From Oncomelania hupensis (taxonomy: Eukaryota; Mollusca; Gastropoda; Littorinimorpha; Pomatiopsidae): a stretch of DNA of 64,000 bases. This document shows, piece by piece, positions 41,558 to 51,140 of the stretch. The position numbers and the translations under genes were made by a program. The notes under the pieces are model-generated. The model had not been told where the DNA came from, did no database searches, and saw only the letters and a list, made by a program, of their open reading frames with translations. How positions within the stretch are numbered: position 1 is the first letter of the stretch; each line of letters begins with the position of its first letter. The stretch lies in NCBI GenBank assembly GCA_036898135.1, contig CM072519.1, positions 67,678,840-67,742,839 on the forward strand. The letters run 5' to 3'.

Positions 41558-42693
41558 TAGTTAGTTAGTGGGAGTTAGATTATTTAATTATCTTAGTGGG
41601 AGTTTATATTGGGGGAGTTAATTGAATAAGTATAAGTTGAACAGTAGAAGAGTTTTGTATAAATTTTGGGGCACTTAACTTTGATGTGCTAGGAGTAAGT
41701 GTGTACTGTGTAACTGACTTGTTAAATTGTTGTTTTCATTTCTTTTTGGGTAGGATGTTAGTGTTTGTATAGATTATACCCCGTCTCCGATTCTTTCCTT
41801 ACGGGTCTGATTCCTTGTATAGTTCTGGGATCAGAAAGGGCTTAGGTTCATTTTTCTTCCTGTTGTATATATATTGCTAATTCTAGTTCAGCTTTTCAGT
41901 ATTGTTTTGTTTTCTTTCTATACTTATTAGGATCCTGTCTTGTATAGTTATAGTTGTCACATCCCTATTTTAGTTGTTGTAGGTGTTTAGGATTTATTTT
42001 GGCATTTTAACGGAACTTCCGGTGTTTTCTAGCCGAAGTGGGACTTAGTTGTTTTTTCTTTTGATTTCTATTGTACCGATATTAGTTTAGAGTTTTAGTT
42101 CTCTCTTTGTTGTGTTGTGATGCTGTTGTCGTCGTTTGTTTATTTAGTATAGTGTTTCATTATTATTATTATTTCTTTTGTTTTGTTTTGTTTTCACTTC
42201 AAAACAAATTATTTATAAAATTTCACCTGTATAATTTAGATTTAAATATTGGAAGTTGTTAGCTATTAATTGTTGCATTTAGTATGGTTTTCTGATGCTT
42301 GCTTGTACTTAGACTGAATATAATCTAAACATTGTTTTCTTTTCTTTTATGGTATGTTAAACTGTTATGGTATGGTAAACTTGAACTTGCTTTGATTTTG
42401 AGATAATTTTCTTTTGTCAAACTTTGCTTACTCGATTTTGAAATAATTTTTCTTTTGTCAAACTGGAACTTGCGTTGCTTTCTAAATGATCTTCATCTGA
42501 TAAACTTCGCTTGCTTCGATTTTGAATTATTTTCTTTTGTCAAACTTGAATTTGCTTTTGATTTTTGTAATAATTCTGGCCTTGTGAAACTTGGGAAAAT
42601 AATCTTTGACTTGTATAACTTAAAATTCTTCGTGAATTGTCACTCGCATTGTCTTACTTTTAGTAATTTATTTTCTTTTGAATTCAACTGATC

Positions 42694-44799
42694 ATGGCTT
42701 CTGCTGAGGAATATGATACTCTGTTTAATTCATTTTTGACTCAAGCCCAGAAGTTAGGTTTTACTGACGAAAAGCTGCAGCAGTACATTGAGCAGTGTTT
42801 TCAGAGACATGATAGGGCCAAAGAAAGAGAACAGGAAAAGGTTAAACAGGAACAAGATGCTAAAAGGGAGGAAAAACGATTGCAGTTAGAACAGGATGCT
42901 AAAAGATTAGAGCAGGAAAGGGAGGAAAAACGATTGCAGTTAGAACAGGATGCTAAAAGATTAGAGCAGGAAAGGGAGGAAAAACGATTGCAGTTAGAAC
43001 AGGAAAGGGAGGAAAAACGTTTAGACAGGGAAAGAGAAGAAAAAAGATTAGAACGGGAGGAAAGGAAATTGAAAATGGATTATCAGTTGGAACTGGATAA
43101 AGAAAGCCTTAAGCTAAAGGAAAAAGAACTTGAACTTCAGTTAAAACAGGTTGAGTTGCAGAGCGAGACCACTACCCCTAGGACTCGGAGCACTAATCCG
43201 TCGTTTCCAAAGTTGCCCCAACTACCTGTTTTCAAAGAGGACAGGGATGACATTGATTCTTTTTTGTACCGGTTTGAGGCACATGCTAAGGCTCTCAATT
43301 ATGATAGCAGTAAATGGGTTGTTTACTTAACTGCATTGCTACAAGGCCCGGCTTTAGCTGTGTATCATTCTTTGTCTGCTACCGGTACAGTTTCATATGA
43401 TGATCTTAAGCAAGAACTTCTTAAGAAATTTCAGTGCACTGCAGATGGATTCAGAGAAAAATTCAGATCAGTTAGGCCTGAGGTGGGGGAAAGTTTTGTA
43501 ACTTTTTCAAAGCGTTTTTCTCACTTGTTGGAAAGATGGATCCAACTATCAGATTGTGAAAAGACTTTTGATGGACTATGGAATCTGATTTTGTGTGAGC
43601 AGTTTATTGCTTCTGTTTCGAGAGATCTCGCCGTGTTTTTGAAAGAAAGAAATTTGACAAAATTCGCGGCTTTGATAGACAGTGCTGAAGCATTTCGCAT
43701 GGCTCATCCGGAAAAGAAACTGGCGCGGAAGTCAGATGACTCAATTTTTGCATCCGCGTCGATTTCTCAGAATGTACCCACTCAGAATCAATTTCGTGGG
43801 ACTGGTCAAAGATGGAATAATTTCCGGGGATCGGGATTTCGTGGCTCTCCGCGTGGAAACTACCAACCCGCAGGTCCTATTCCAAATAGGGATTTTGCAC
43901 ATCAGAAAATGAATACTCAACAGGGCGCTCAGAACAATCAGGTTCCTCGTGGACGTGGAAATACCTATTCTAGACCTGGTTCTCGTTTTTCAGGTAGTCC
44001 TCCTCTCAACAGAAGACAGAATAGACAGGGCATAGTTTGCTATTGTTGTGGGGGTGCAGGTCACATAGCTGCATGGTGTCCTTCTGCTTGTGGCAATGGA
44101 TACCCAGAGACTCAGGATACTGAAAGTGGTTCGCAGAAATACCAGGACCCTCCAGTTAACACTCAGTCAGCTTTAGTCGCGGAAGTCATTTGCCCAGTTG
44201 GTGATGAAAACTGTGGTCAGCCCAAGCTAGTGTCAGGTACCGTAAATGGCCTCAAAGCAAGTGTGCTTAGAGACACAGGTGCTACTATCTGTGGAGTTCG
44301 CAAGAGACTGGTTTCGCACGACCAGTACACTGGCAAAGAGGGTAAATGTCTGACATTCGGCGGAAACATTGAGGAATTTCCGTTGGCCAAAGTGCCTGTT
44401 GACACTCCGTTTTTCTCTGGCACTGTGTTGTGTTGTGTCATTGATCAACCAGTGGCCGATTTGATAGTAGGGAATTTACCAGGTGTGTCCGACCCTTTTT
44501 CGGGTGCTACCACACTCATCCAAGATCAAGGTCAAATTCCACCGGTTCCTTTAGATAAGATGCCGGCTCATTCAGACTCATTCAAACGGGTTACAGTTGA
44601 TTTAGTAGAACCGATTTTTCCGCCGCCTGAGGAAGGTCACAGATGCATACTCAACATCATTGATATGGTAACACGTTACCCTGACACTATTCAGCTCAAA
44701 CACATTAAAAACAAGGTACTAGAATCTTGCAAACTAGCTCAGGAGTACATCAAAACAGTTGTAGCCAAAACCAGCCACTATCATCAGTGTATTCCATAA
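42694..44799 (+). CDS. Element C Gag-protease with integrase stump, copy 2
   Basis: 701 residues and almost identical to copy 1: the one difference noticed is Glu for Gly near residue 60 (KREEKR versus KREGKR). The domain order, the CCHC knuckle, the protease DTG and the integrase stump are the same. Both copies end at the same stop shortly after HYHQCIP. Two intact frames 12 kb apart with almost no divergence mean that the duplication was recent or that the copies have been homogenised. Confidence 0.88.
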   Translation: MASAEEYDTLFNSFLTQAQKLGFTDEKLQQYIEQCFQRHDRAKEREQEKVKQEQDAKREEKRLQLEQDAKRLEQEREEKRLQLEQDAKRLEQEREEKRLQLEQEREEKRLDREREEKRLEREERKLKMDYQLELDKESLKLKEKELELQLKQVELQSETTTPRTRSTNPSFPKLPQLPVFKEDRDDIDSFLYRFEAHAKALNYDSSKWVVYLTALLQGPALAVYHSLSATGTVSYDDLKQELLKKFQCTADGFREKFRSVRPEVGESFVTFSKRFSHLLERWIQLSDCEKTFDGLWNLILCEQFIASVSRDLAVFLKERNLTKFAALIDSAEAFRMAHPEKKLARKSDDSIFASASISQNVPTQNQFRGTGQRWNNFRGSGFRGSPRGNYQPAGPIPNRDFAHQKMNTQQGAQNNQVPRGRGNTYSRPGSRFSGSPPLNRRQNRQGIVCYCCGGAGHIAAWCPSACGNGYPETQDTESGSQKYQDPPVNTQSALVAEVICPVGDENCGQPKLVSGTVNGLKASVLRDTGATICGVRKRLVSHDQYTGKEGKCLTFGGNIEEFPLAKVPVDTPFFSGTVLCCVIDQPVADLIVGNLPGVSDPFSGATTLIQDQGQIPPVPLDKMPAHSDSFKRVTVDLVEPIFPPPEEGHRCILNIIDMVTRYPDTIQLKHIKNKVLESCKLAQEYIKTVVAKTSHYHQCIP

Positions 44800-46192
44800 A
44801 ATCTGTGGAAAATGAACATGCTTTGTGTATATTTCTGCTGTTGTATATTTAATACTGGAAATCTATTGGTGGTATTCTTGGTATACTGTAATATGATCTG
44901 TTATGAACCCTATTGATTTTTGTTTCGCTGTATCAAGGTAACATGCTTGGACTGGAACTACATATCTTGTATGTCTATTATGCTTTGGGTGATTGCTTAA
45001 TACAATATGTTTATGTTTGAGATAAGTGCTAATGACCAGTTATCTCTTTTCGCTTGTTTGTACAGTTTAGGCGGACATAATTGTAGTAATTTTTTCTTTC
45101 TGATAAAATTCAGAAAACTCGGGCGTTTTCTTTTTGCAGGAAGGGGGTATTGTCACGGACCGGTTTTATACTATTTCGGTCCGATGACTTTTTGGTGTAT
45201 TGTAGTCTATTCCTGTGTGAAGACATAAATAATAGTTTTTTTTAATTGAAAACTGAATGCTGATTGGCTGAGCTAGTCATGTGACGACTGGCCAATCACA
45301 TTCAAACGTGAAGCAGTCTCTTCTGGTGTGTACCACGGTGTGGTTGTGTTTGTACTTCTGGCAGCTGCGTCTGCAGGTATATATTTATTGTTTATCATTG
45401 AAATATTGTATTATGAACATAATAATAATTTAACCATGATTATATTCTACTTATTGTGGAATAAGAATTAATAATAGATAATTTTGATATTAGTATGAAG
45501 GATGGATAAGGGGGGGTGATGGAGATGGTGGATCGTTGTATATTTTTGAGTAACGAATTGAAATTGGATTAGTATTTGATTTGAGGTTAAAACCTCAACT
45601 TGCAATGTATAGTATTATATTTATTTTTGTGAATGAAAGTAATTAGCGGCAAGAATGTAATAATAAGTTGTTATAATTAGAGTTACAATTTTTTGCGTAT
45701 GTGTGAACTGTGTTCTACACATATGAGATTTGAATTATATGTTGCTGGTCTGGTCCTGTCACAGAGAGAGAGAAAAGGTATATGTGGAAATACAGAGGAG
45801 TTTATGTATCAAGATATTTAGTGGGGAAAACTTGTGTGTTTTCAGAAGTCTCCGGCTGAGGGGCCTCGAGGCAACGAGAAAGAAAGAAAGACGAGGAGGA
45901 AGAAGAAGAAGACGAAGAAGAAAGAAGAAGAGGAAACTACAAGAGAAGAGAAACAGAAGAGGAAGAAGAAGAAGGAAGGAGAAGAAGAAGAAGACGAAGA
46001 CGAGAAGAAGAAGAAGGAGGAGAAGAAGAAGTAGACGAGAAGAAGAAGAAGAAGAAGAAGAAGAAGAAGAAGAAGAAGAAGAAGAAGAAGAAGAAGAAGA
46101 AGAAGAAGAAAACGAGAAGGAGAGTAAGCAGAGAAAGAAGTAGCCGAGGAGGAAGAAGGGTGGAAGCATAAAGAAGGAGCCAGAGAAGAAGC

Positions 46193-46348
46193 AGAGATAG
46201 TAAATATGAGCTTAGACCGCCATTGTTTTTCTGGCGCCTATTTTTGTAATATAATGGCTGTTTATGAGCTTTTAAAAGGCGTGCCAAAGCACTCTGGGAA
46301 TCCGCAATTTGCTAAATATAATACACATTTGTATATCTTGCGTCTTTG
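46193..46348 (+). repeat. Left terminal inverted repeat of the Polinton
   Basis: The first 8 bases are identical to the inverted right end. Then about 60 bp are diverged, and the inner about 95 bp (46254-46348, ATGGCTGTTTATGAGC to CGTCTTTG) are nearly identical. Confidence 0.9.
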
Positions 46349-46399
46349 CTTAAAACAAAAAAAAAAATTACAACCCTTCTACATTATGGTTGTATAACA

Positions 46400-46636
46400 T
46401 TACACATTAATATCTGCTGGAATGATCTTTTGTTTAACAAGATAGTCCCGAGTAAATAACGATAATGAAAAGATACCAACCAGTTTACCAGCATCTGAAA
46501 GATCCATTTTCCCCAATTCAATAGGTTTCATTTTTAAAAGAGATTTTGCAATCATAGCATAAGCTGTATTTAAGCCTACTAAGACAACACTATGGTATCC
46601 AAGATTAACAATTGTTTGTTCATATGGTACACTCAT
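46400..46636 (-). CDS. Small membrane protein of the Polinton
   Basis: 78 residues if started at the Met after a TATATATAAAA leader (MSVPYEQTIVNLGYHSVVLV...); an in-frame Met 18 codons upstream would overlap the next gene, so the downstream start is preferred. It has two moderately hydrophobic stretches (HSVVLVGLNTAYAMIA and KLVGIFSLSLF) and ends QKIIPADINV. Not recognised as a named Polinton family. It is the terminal gene of a leftward block of three. Fragments similar to its last codons recur in the right arm at 58080-58200. Confidence 0.6.
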   Translation of the reverse strand: MSVPYEQTIVNLGYHSVVLVGLNTAYAMIAKSLLKMKPIELGKMDLSDAGKLVGIFSLSLFTRDYLVKQKIIPADINV

Positions 46637-46670
46637 TTTTATATATAATAAAAAAAATAATAATAAATTA

Positions 46671-47117
46671 TTACTGCATTGAAAACACATCTAATGATGG
46701 CTTCAATGATGGAGATGATTCAATTTCTTTTTCTACAAGTGGTTTTGGGGGTTTCTGTTTCTTTTTTCCTTGGCGGTATTTATATATTATGTACCCACTT
46801 GCACCCACTACACCGGCTATACATAAATAATATATGTTATTTGAAGATTGTACTGGTTGTATTGGTTGTATTGGTTCTTCTTTATTTGTTGTTAATGTTT
46901 GTTGCATTATTGTTTCTTCTTTTGGTGATTCCTTTTTTCCTAATATGTTTGCTTTTGTTTGTCTGTTCCATCTATGTAACTTGTTAAATTCTGCTAACTT
47001 CTTTCCAGCTGCAATTCTTCCTGGGCTCTTTTGTTTAGTGACTGTCACTGGGTTCTGTTGATTCTCTGAATTCTTCACCTCCGTCTCCTTCTCCATCTCT
47101 GGATTGGAAGAGTCCAT
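46671..47117 (-). CDS. Single-pass membrane protein with a basic motif, Polinton
   Basis: 148 residues from CTATTAAAAATGG. The N-terminal half is charged and carries SPGRIAAGKKLAEFNKLHRW, a basic block. A hydrophobic segment YYLCIAGVVGASGYIIYKY sits near residues 95-115, and a Lys/Pro/Glu-rich tail follows. The start overlaps the 3' end of the upstream gene by 83 bp in another frame. Function unknown. The basic block could bind nucleic acid and the anchor could place it in an internal membrane, but that is speculation. Confidence 0.6.
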   Translation of the reverse strand: MDSSNPEMEKETEVKNSENQQNPVTVTKQKSPGRIAAGKKLAEFNKLHRWNRQTKANILGKKESPKEETIMQQTLTTNKEEPIQPIQPVQSSNNIYYLCIAGVVGASGYIIYKYRQGKKKQKPPKPLVEKEIESSPSLKPSLDVFSMQ

Positions 47118-47562
47118 TTTTAATAGCAGAGAAATTTATGTGTTGAAAAGTAATTAGCCCAGCTGAAAATGGTGCCAACAAGCTTCCAAACTTATAATAT
47201 AGATTTCTTGATACCTCACTAATCCCATTGACAATAACTGGATCTTGAACCAAATCATCAAATAAATCATTCTCACAATCTAAAGTAACAAAGGTCGACA
47301 CAGCTTTGGTATATAACTTCACAATCGAACGCCCTAAACTTTTAACCATTAAAGCGCCGAGAACTGTATCATATTTATTTTGTAATATAATGATCTCTTC
47401 AGGCCTCAGTCTTTGTACTTGTTCAGGTGTTAAGTCAACACCGAGATAATACTTTGACTTTCCGGAAGCTACTAATGCAACCAGCCTGTCTCTTTTCTCA
47501 TTGTCAACACCTGTAACTGTAACATTAATAGCTTCTTGCATTAACAAGTCATCACAATTCAT
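47035..47562 (-). CDS. Uncharacterised Polinton protein, 175 residues
   Basis: Starts at TACTTAAAATG. Mixed alpha/beta-looking sequence (VNVT-like strand start, VDLTPEQVQRLRPEEIIIL), no transmembrane segment of full length, acidic Gly/Glu-rich end (RDGEGDGGEEFRES). It overlaps the next gene by 83 bp. It is divergently oriented from the gene at 47599, with only 36 bp between the two starts. Not recognised. Confidence 0.6.
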   Translation of the reverse strand: MNCDDLLMQEAINVTVTGVDNEKRDRLVALVASGKSKYYLGVDLTPEQVQRLRPEEIIILQNKYDTVLGALMVKSLGRSIVKLYTKAVSTFVTLDCENDLFDDLVQDPVIVNGISEVSRNLYYKFGSLLAPFSAGLITFQHINFSAIKNGLFQSRDGEGDGGEEFRESTEPSDSH

Positions 47563-47598
47563 TTTAAGTACAAATAAAATAAAAAACTAAATTAAAAA

Positions 47599-48024
47599 AT
47601 GGCTGGTGCTGCAATGGTGCTTGGTTCTGCTGCTGTAAATGCCTTAGCCTTTTCAGGATCAAATTATTTGTTTTCAAAACTGGACAGTAAAGAAGAATCA
47701 AAACGGCATAACTTAGCAATGGAAAAATTACAACAAGATCAGGCCGAATACGAGAAAAACAGACTAATGCAGCTTGATTTTGTTAATACAAGATTGAAAG
47801 AAGAAGGTCATGCTGATAAAACATTCGAAGACGTTGATGAAGCTTTGCACCAATATTATTTATTAACTGGCACGACACTCCCTTCATTAAAACAGCCAGT
47901 GTTATCTGATTACTACACACCTAACATTGCATTTACAATGTCAGAGACCGGAGAATTAATTTTAATTGTGTTTGGAATAACAGTAGTTTATTACCTCGTT
48001 AAACAAAAATATAAATCTAAATAA
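47599..48024 (+). CDS. Conserved-looking Polinton membrane protein, 141 residues
   Basis: Starts at ATTAAAAAATGG. The N-terminus MAGAAMVLGSAAVNALAFSG is small-residue and hydrophobic. The middle is a charged helix (EESKRHNLAMEKLQQDQAEY). The C-terminus ELILIVFGITVVYYLVKQ is a membrane anchor. From memory this layout (ALAFSGSNYLF, RHxLAMEKLQ, SDYYTP) is common next to integrase in animal Polintons, but no function is known. It ends 3 bp before the integrase start, so the two are probably co-transcribed. Confidence 0.7.
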   Translation: MAGAAMVLGSAAVNALAFSGSNYLFSKLDSKEESKRHNLAMEKLQQDQAEYEKNRLMQLDFVNTRLKEEGHADKTFEDVDEALHQYYLLTGTTLPSLKQPVLSDYYTPNIAFTMSETGELILIVFGITVVYYLVKQKYKSK

Positions 48025-48027
48025 AAT

Positions 48028-48993
48028 ATGACTTCGCGTTTGTCTAAATTATATTATTCTCAATCCGGATATTGGAAAGGGATGATGGCAGTTAATAAAC
48101 TAGTAGAAAAGACTGGCTTGTCAGCAAACACAGTTAAACAATGGTTATCGAAGCAAGCTGTATGGCAAATTTATCTTCCACCCCCGAAGAAAATAATAAG
48201 ACCAAAATTTGAAAACTCCAGACCAAATGACACGCATCAAATAGATTTGTTATATCTTCCCCATGACAAAATATATAGAAAGAAATACAGGTATGCCCTT
48301 ACTGTTATTGATATAGCTACCAGGTTTAAAGACGCTCATGCTCTTAGGACTAAAAATTCTGCTGAGGTCGCTCAAGCCTTAAATGCAATTTATTCAAGAG
48401 GGCCTCTAAGGTTCCCTAGACTTATTCAATGCGATGAAGGGTCTGAATTCAAAGGAGCTGTTAACCAGCTTTTGTTAAAACATAATGTAACTGTTAGAAG
48501 AGGAGTTGTTGGATTGCACAGATCACAGGGTATTGTAGAAAACTTTAATCGGCAACTGGCAGAAAGGTTATTTACTTATCAGTATTCAAAGGAACTCTTT
48601 ACTGAAACCCCGAATACAGAATGGGTTGTTAGGCTGCCTCGAGTTTTAAGGGAAATGAATTCAGAACCAGCCAGAGTTACAGGATTAAAACCAGTTGAGG
48701 CTATTAAAAAGAAACAGATTGTTGTTACCGTTTCAAAGCCTGGTCAGCCGGATCTAACTTTGATGAACAAAACTGTTAGATACCTTTATCAGCCTGGAGA
48801 AGTTGCTAATGACACTAGAAGGCGAGCTACCGACCCAATTTGGTCATTAAGCGTTTATGAAGTTGACAGAGCATTATCTACTGATCCGCCCGTATATTAT
48901 TTAAGACCGAGAAGCGATCATAGAACACCACAAAGAAACTTTGTAAAAGAAGAACTTCAGATTGTTCCACCAGACACAGAGCCATTAAGATAA
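48028..48993 (+). CDS. Polinton integrase (retroviral-type, rve core)
   Basis: 321 residues. The N-terminus has a helix-turn-helix-like stretch (VNKLVEKTGLSANTVKQWLS). The catalytic core has D73 in HQIDLLYLP, D136 in IQCDEGSEF and E171 in GIVENFNRQ, a D,D-34-E arrangement of the retroviral integrase fold. The C-terminal part (VYEVDRALSTDPPVYYLRPR) resembles a chromo- or SH3-like domain but is short. The enzyme inserts the linear element and makes the target duplication. All three acidic residues are present and the frame is intact. It stands in a rightward pair with the gene at 47599. Confidence 0.92.
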   Translation: MTSRLSKLYYSQSGYWKGMMAVNKLVEKTGLSANTVKQWLSKQAVWQIYLPPPKKIIRPKFENSRPNDTHQIDLLYLPHDKIYRKKYRYALTVIDIATRFKDAHALRTKNSAEVAQALNAIYSRGPLRFPRLIQCDEGSEFKGAVNQLLLKHNVTVRRGVVGLHRSQGIVENFNRQLAERLFTYQYSKELFTETPNTEWVVRLPRVLREMNSEPARVTGLKPVEAIKKKQIVVTVSKPGQPDLTLMNKTVRYLYQPGEVANDTRRRATDPIWSLSVYEVDRALSTDPPVYYLRPRSDHRTPQRNFVKEELQIVPPDTEPLR

Positions 48994-49245
48994 ATGAACT
49001 ATAATCATCACCACTATTACTTACCTTCAACCTTTTTTTTTTTTGACTTAGTGACTTACATCTAACTTAATTAAGTCGACTTTAAAAAAAAAAACTTATA
49101 ACTTACAATAATTAAATTATAAAAGAACTTACTTACTTACATCTAACTTAATTAAGTCGACTTTAAAAAAAACTTATAACTTACAATAATTAAATTATAA
49201 AAGAACTTACTTACTTACATAAGTATTGTATAGCCAGTTGGTTGG
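48994..49245. repeat. Two and a bit direct repeats of about 81 bp between convergent Polinton genes
   Basis: CTTACATCTAACTTAATTAAG begins copies at 49055 and 49136. A third start is cut short at about 49217. Each copy has an internal A-run, ATAATTAAATTATAAAAG, and TTAATTAA. AT-rich, between integrase and ATPase stops. No ORF. Confidence 0.85.
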
Positions 49246-49827
49246 TCAGTTTTTAATAATAATTTTAAGTGCTTGCCTTTTTTTTAGCTGTTCTTTTAAT
49301 TTAGTTCTTTCCTCTTTGGATTCAATTACGTCATTTTCTTTTAAACAGTTATCAAAGCTGTCTCGATCTTTGCAATAAAACAGGCAAACAAATTTAACTT
49401 GTTCTCTAAAATCCTTTAATATGGAATTAAATTTCTGCGTGATTAACCAGACACTAATTTTCACATGGCGTCCACTGAAAGCCAGCTTGCTCAATATGTT
49501 CCGTTTTAATACAATATCTTTTTCTGCACTGCAATCATCGATTAAGAATAACGTATTACCCTCATTCTCAAACAGGTTATAAAAATACGTTAAATACTCA
49601 TTGAGCTTGCCATTGGTATTTACAACAAAGATATTTTCATCTGTCCAGACATACTTACGATCTAAGTAGGTTTTATTATATTGAATAGTTGGGCAAAAAA
49701 TTACTATATAATCAAAGTGTCCTGCGTAATATTTTTCTAACAAATCCAGAACAAAGACGGTCTTTCCACATGACGTCATGCCAACGATCATTCCACAATG
49801 AGGATCACGAGGTAACAAAGAGGTCAT
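49246..49827 (-). CDS. Polinton genome-packaging ATPase (FtsK/HerA-A32 type)
   Basis: 193 residues from TATTAAAAAATGACC. Walker A is GMTSCGKT (16-23) and Walker B is TLFLIDD (about 92-98). An ITQKFNS block follows at the sensor position. This family drives DNA packaging into capsids in adeno-, vaccinia- and PRD1-type viruses and in Polintons. It starts 3 bp after the stop of the upstream major capsid gene, an operon-like join in which packaging motor and capsid shell are made together. Confidence 0.9.
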   Translation of the reverse strand: MTSLLPRDPHCGMIVGMTSCGKTVFVLDLLEKYYAGHFDYIVIFCPTIQYNKTYLDRKYVWTDENIFVVNTNGKLNEYLTYFYNLFENEGNTLFLIDDCSAEKDIVLKRNILSKLAFSGRHVKISVWLITQKFNSILKDFREQVKFVCLFYCKDRDSFDNCLKENDVIESKEERTKLKEQLKKRQALKIIIKN

Positions 49828-49830
49828 TTT

Positions 49831-51108
49831 TTAATATACTAAATCTTTTAATCTTCCATTTTCAATGTTTAGCTGAGCATCCATAATTATATACATGTAT
49901 ACTGTAACTGATTCTGACTTAGCACTTGCTTCCCTATGCAATTCAATTGTTATACCATCTGTTCCGTTTTCAATTCTTCTTCCAGATCCATGAAGTTCAT
50001 TGGTGGGTATGGTTCGAAAGTCTAACCACAACGCAAATTTATTCACCAGATAATCTTGCAGTCGCGTGTCATGCAAATGAAGATCCTTAGAAATCAAATC
50101 CACAGTGTCAGTCCGTAATCTACCTCCACCCAAGATTTTCCTAATCTCATCAAACTGTTGAAACCCCATCATTCCATTCGCGAATAATTGATTAGGTTTA
50201 CCTTCAATCACAACAGACGCTTTTGAAATATTAGGATTGATAAAATTTTCACTGTCACGATTGTAATTAGATTCTTTCACAAACAACAACAGTACACCTT
50301 TAAAACTTCGAGCAGGTGAATTTATGTTGATGGTCCAGAGTGCATCTAATAAATCTTTATTAAATTGTCTGTAGCGAACAATCCTATCATAATAAATTGC
50401 TAGTTTGTCATATTGGCCCCTAATCATCCTACTGAGTTCAGCGTGAGTGACCACTTCATATTCAAGCGTGATGTCTGTAATTGTATACCTAGCATCATTG
50501 TCAGAGCTAATTACTACTTGAGAATAATCATTGAAAATAATTTCGTAAGACAGCCTGTCGTTAAATGAACCTTGATGAAATGGCAGATGACTGTGTAGCA
50601 GTTCAAAATCGAGTGGAAAATAAAACCTGTTTTTGTATACAGCAGCTAATGCATTTTCACCTTTGTTAGAACTGCTAGCATCGCCAGCTTTGATTCGAAG
50701 TTTTGCCACATTGGCGGCTTGAATCCCCTGACCAACTAAATCTTCCCTTTCATATTTACTCAGCCACAGATCTGTGTAACAAAACAAAACACCGGCGTCA
50801 TCGATACTTTGGATTTCTCGCCCATCAAGTTTAATAACCATTCTTTTAATTATAGCTCTGCCTAGATTGTTGACTATGGTTCTGTTAGGATCGTCGTCAG
50901 AATTCAGACTAATTTTAAATCCCAATTTAGGACTGCCCGGAACTATTACATCATCAGGACCTAAATTTGGAAATCTTATGGTTAGTAGCTGATTAGGCTC
51001 TATGCTGCTTGGATTGTTTGTAATAATTATTGTGCTTTTCTCACCTTTGATGCCTAAAGGCGTCCTCAATCGACGTGTAGGGTCTAACAAGTTTCCGTAG
51101 CTTTGCAT
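49831..51108 (-). CDS. Polinton major capsid protein (double jelly-roll type)
   Basis: 425 residues from the Met at 51108 (CACACTAAAAATG). An earlier Met at 51147 would overlap the start of the divergent gene at 51141 and is not preferred. Length and position beside the ATPase, with blocks such as MVIKLDGREIQSIDD, YKNRFYFPLDFELLHSHLPF, LSYEIIFNDYS and ITLEYEVVTHAELSRMI, fit Polinton/adintovirus major capsid proteins. These form trimeric double jelly-roll capsomers. The call rests on context and remembered family features rather than on a diagnostic motif. The frame is intact. Confidence 0.82.
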   Translation of the reverse strand: MQSYGNLLDPTRRLRTPLGIKGEKSTIIITNNPSSIEPNQLLTIRFPNLGPDDVIVPGSPKLGFKISLNSDDDPNRTIVNNLGRAIIKRMVIKLDGREIQSIDDAGVLFCYTDLWLSKYEREDLVGQGIQAANVAKLRIKAGDASSSNKGENALAAVYKNRFYFPLDFELLHSHLPFHQGSFNDRLSYEIIFNDYSQVVISSDNDARYTITDITLEYEVVTHAELSRMIRGQYDKLAIYYDRIVRYRQFNKDLLDALWTININSPARSFKGVLLLFVKESNYNRDSENFINPNISKASVVIEGKPNQLFANGMMGFQQFDEIRKILGGGRLRTDTVDLISKDLHLHDTRLQDYLVNKFALWLDFRTIPTNELHGSGRRIENGTDGITIELHREASAKSESVTVYMYIIMDAQLNIENGRLKDLVY

Positions 51109-51140
51109 TTTTAGTGTGATTAAAAAAATTATATTTAAAA

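Noticed and set aside
46206..46397. 63-codon plus-strand ORF at the left Polinton end
   Set aside because: It overlaps the terminal inverted repeat and has no counterpart on the right end beyond the repeat; likely chance.
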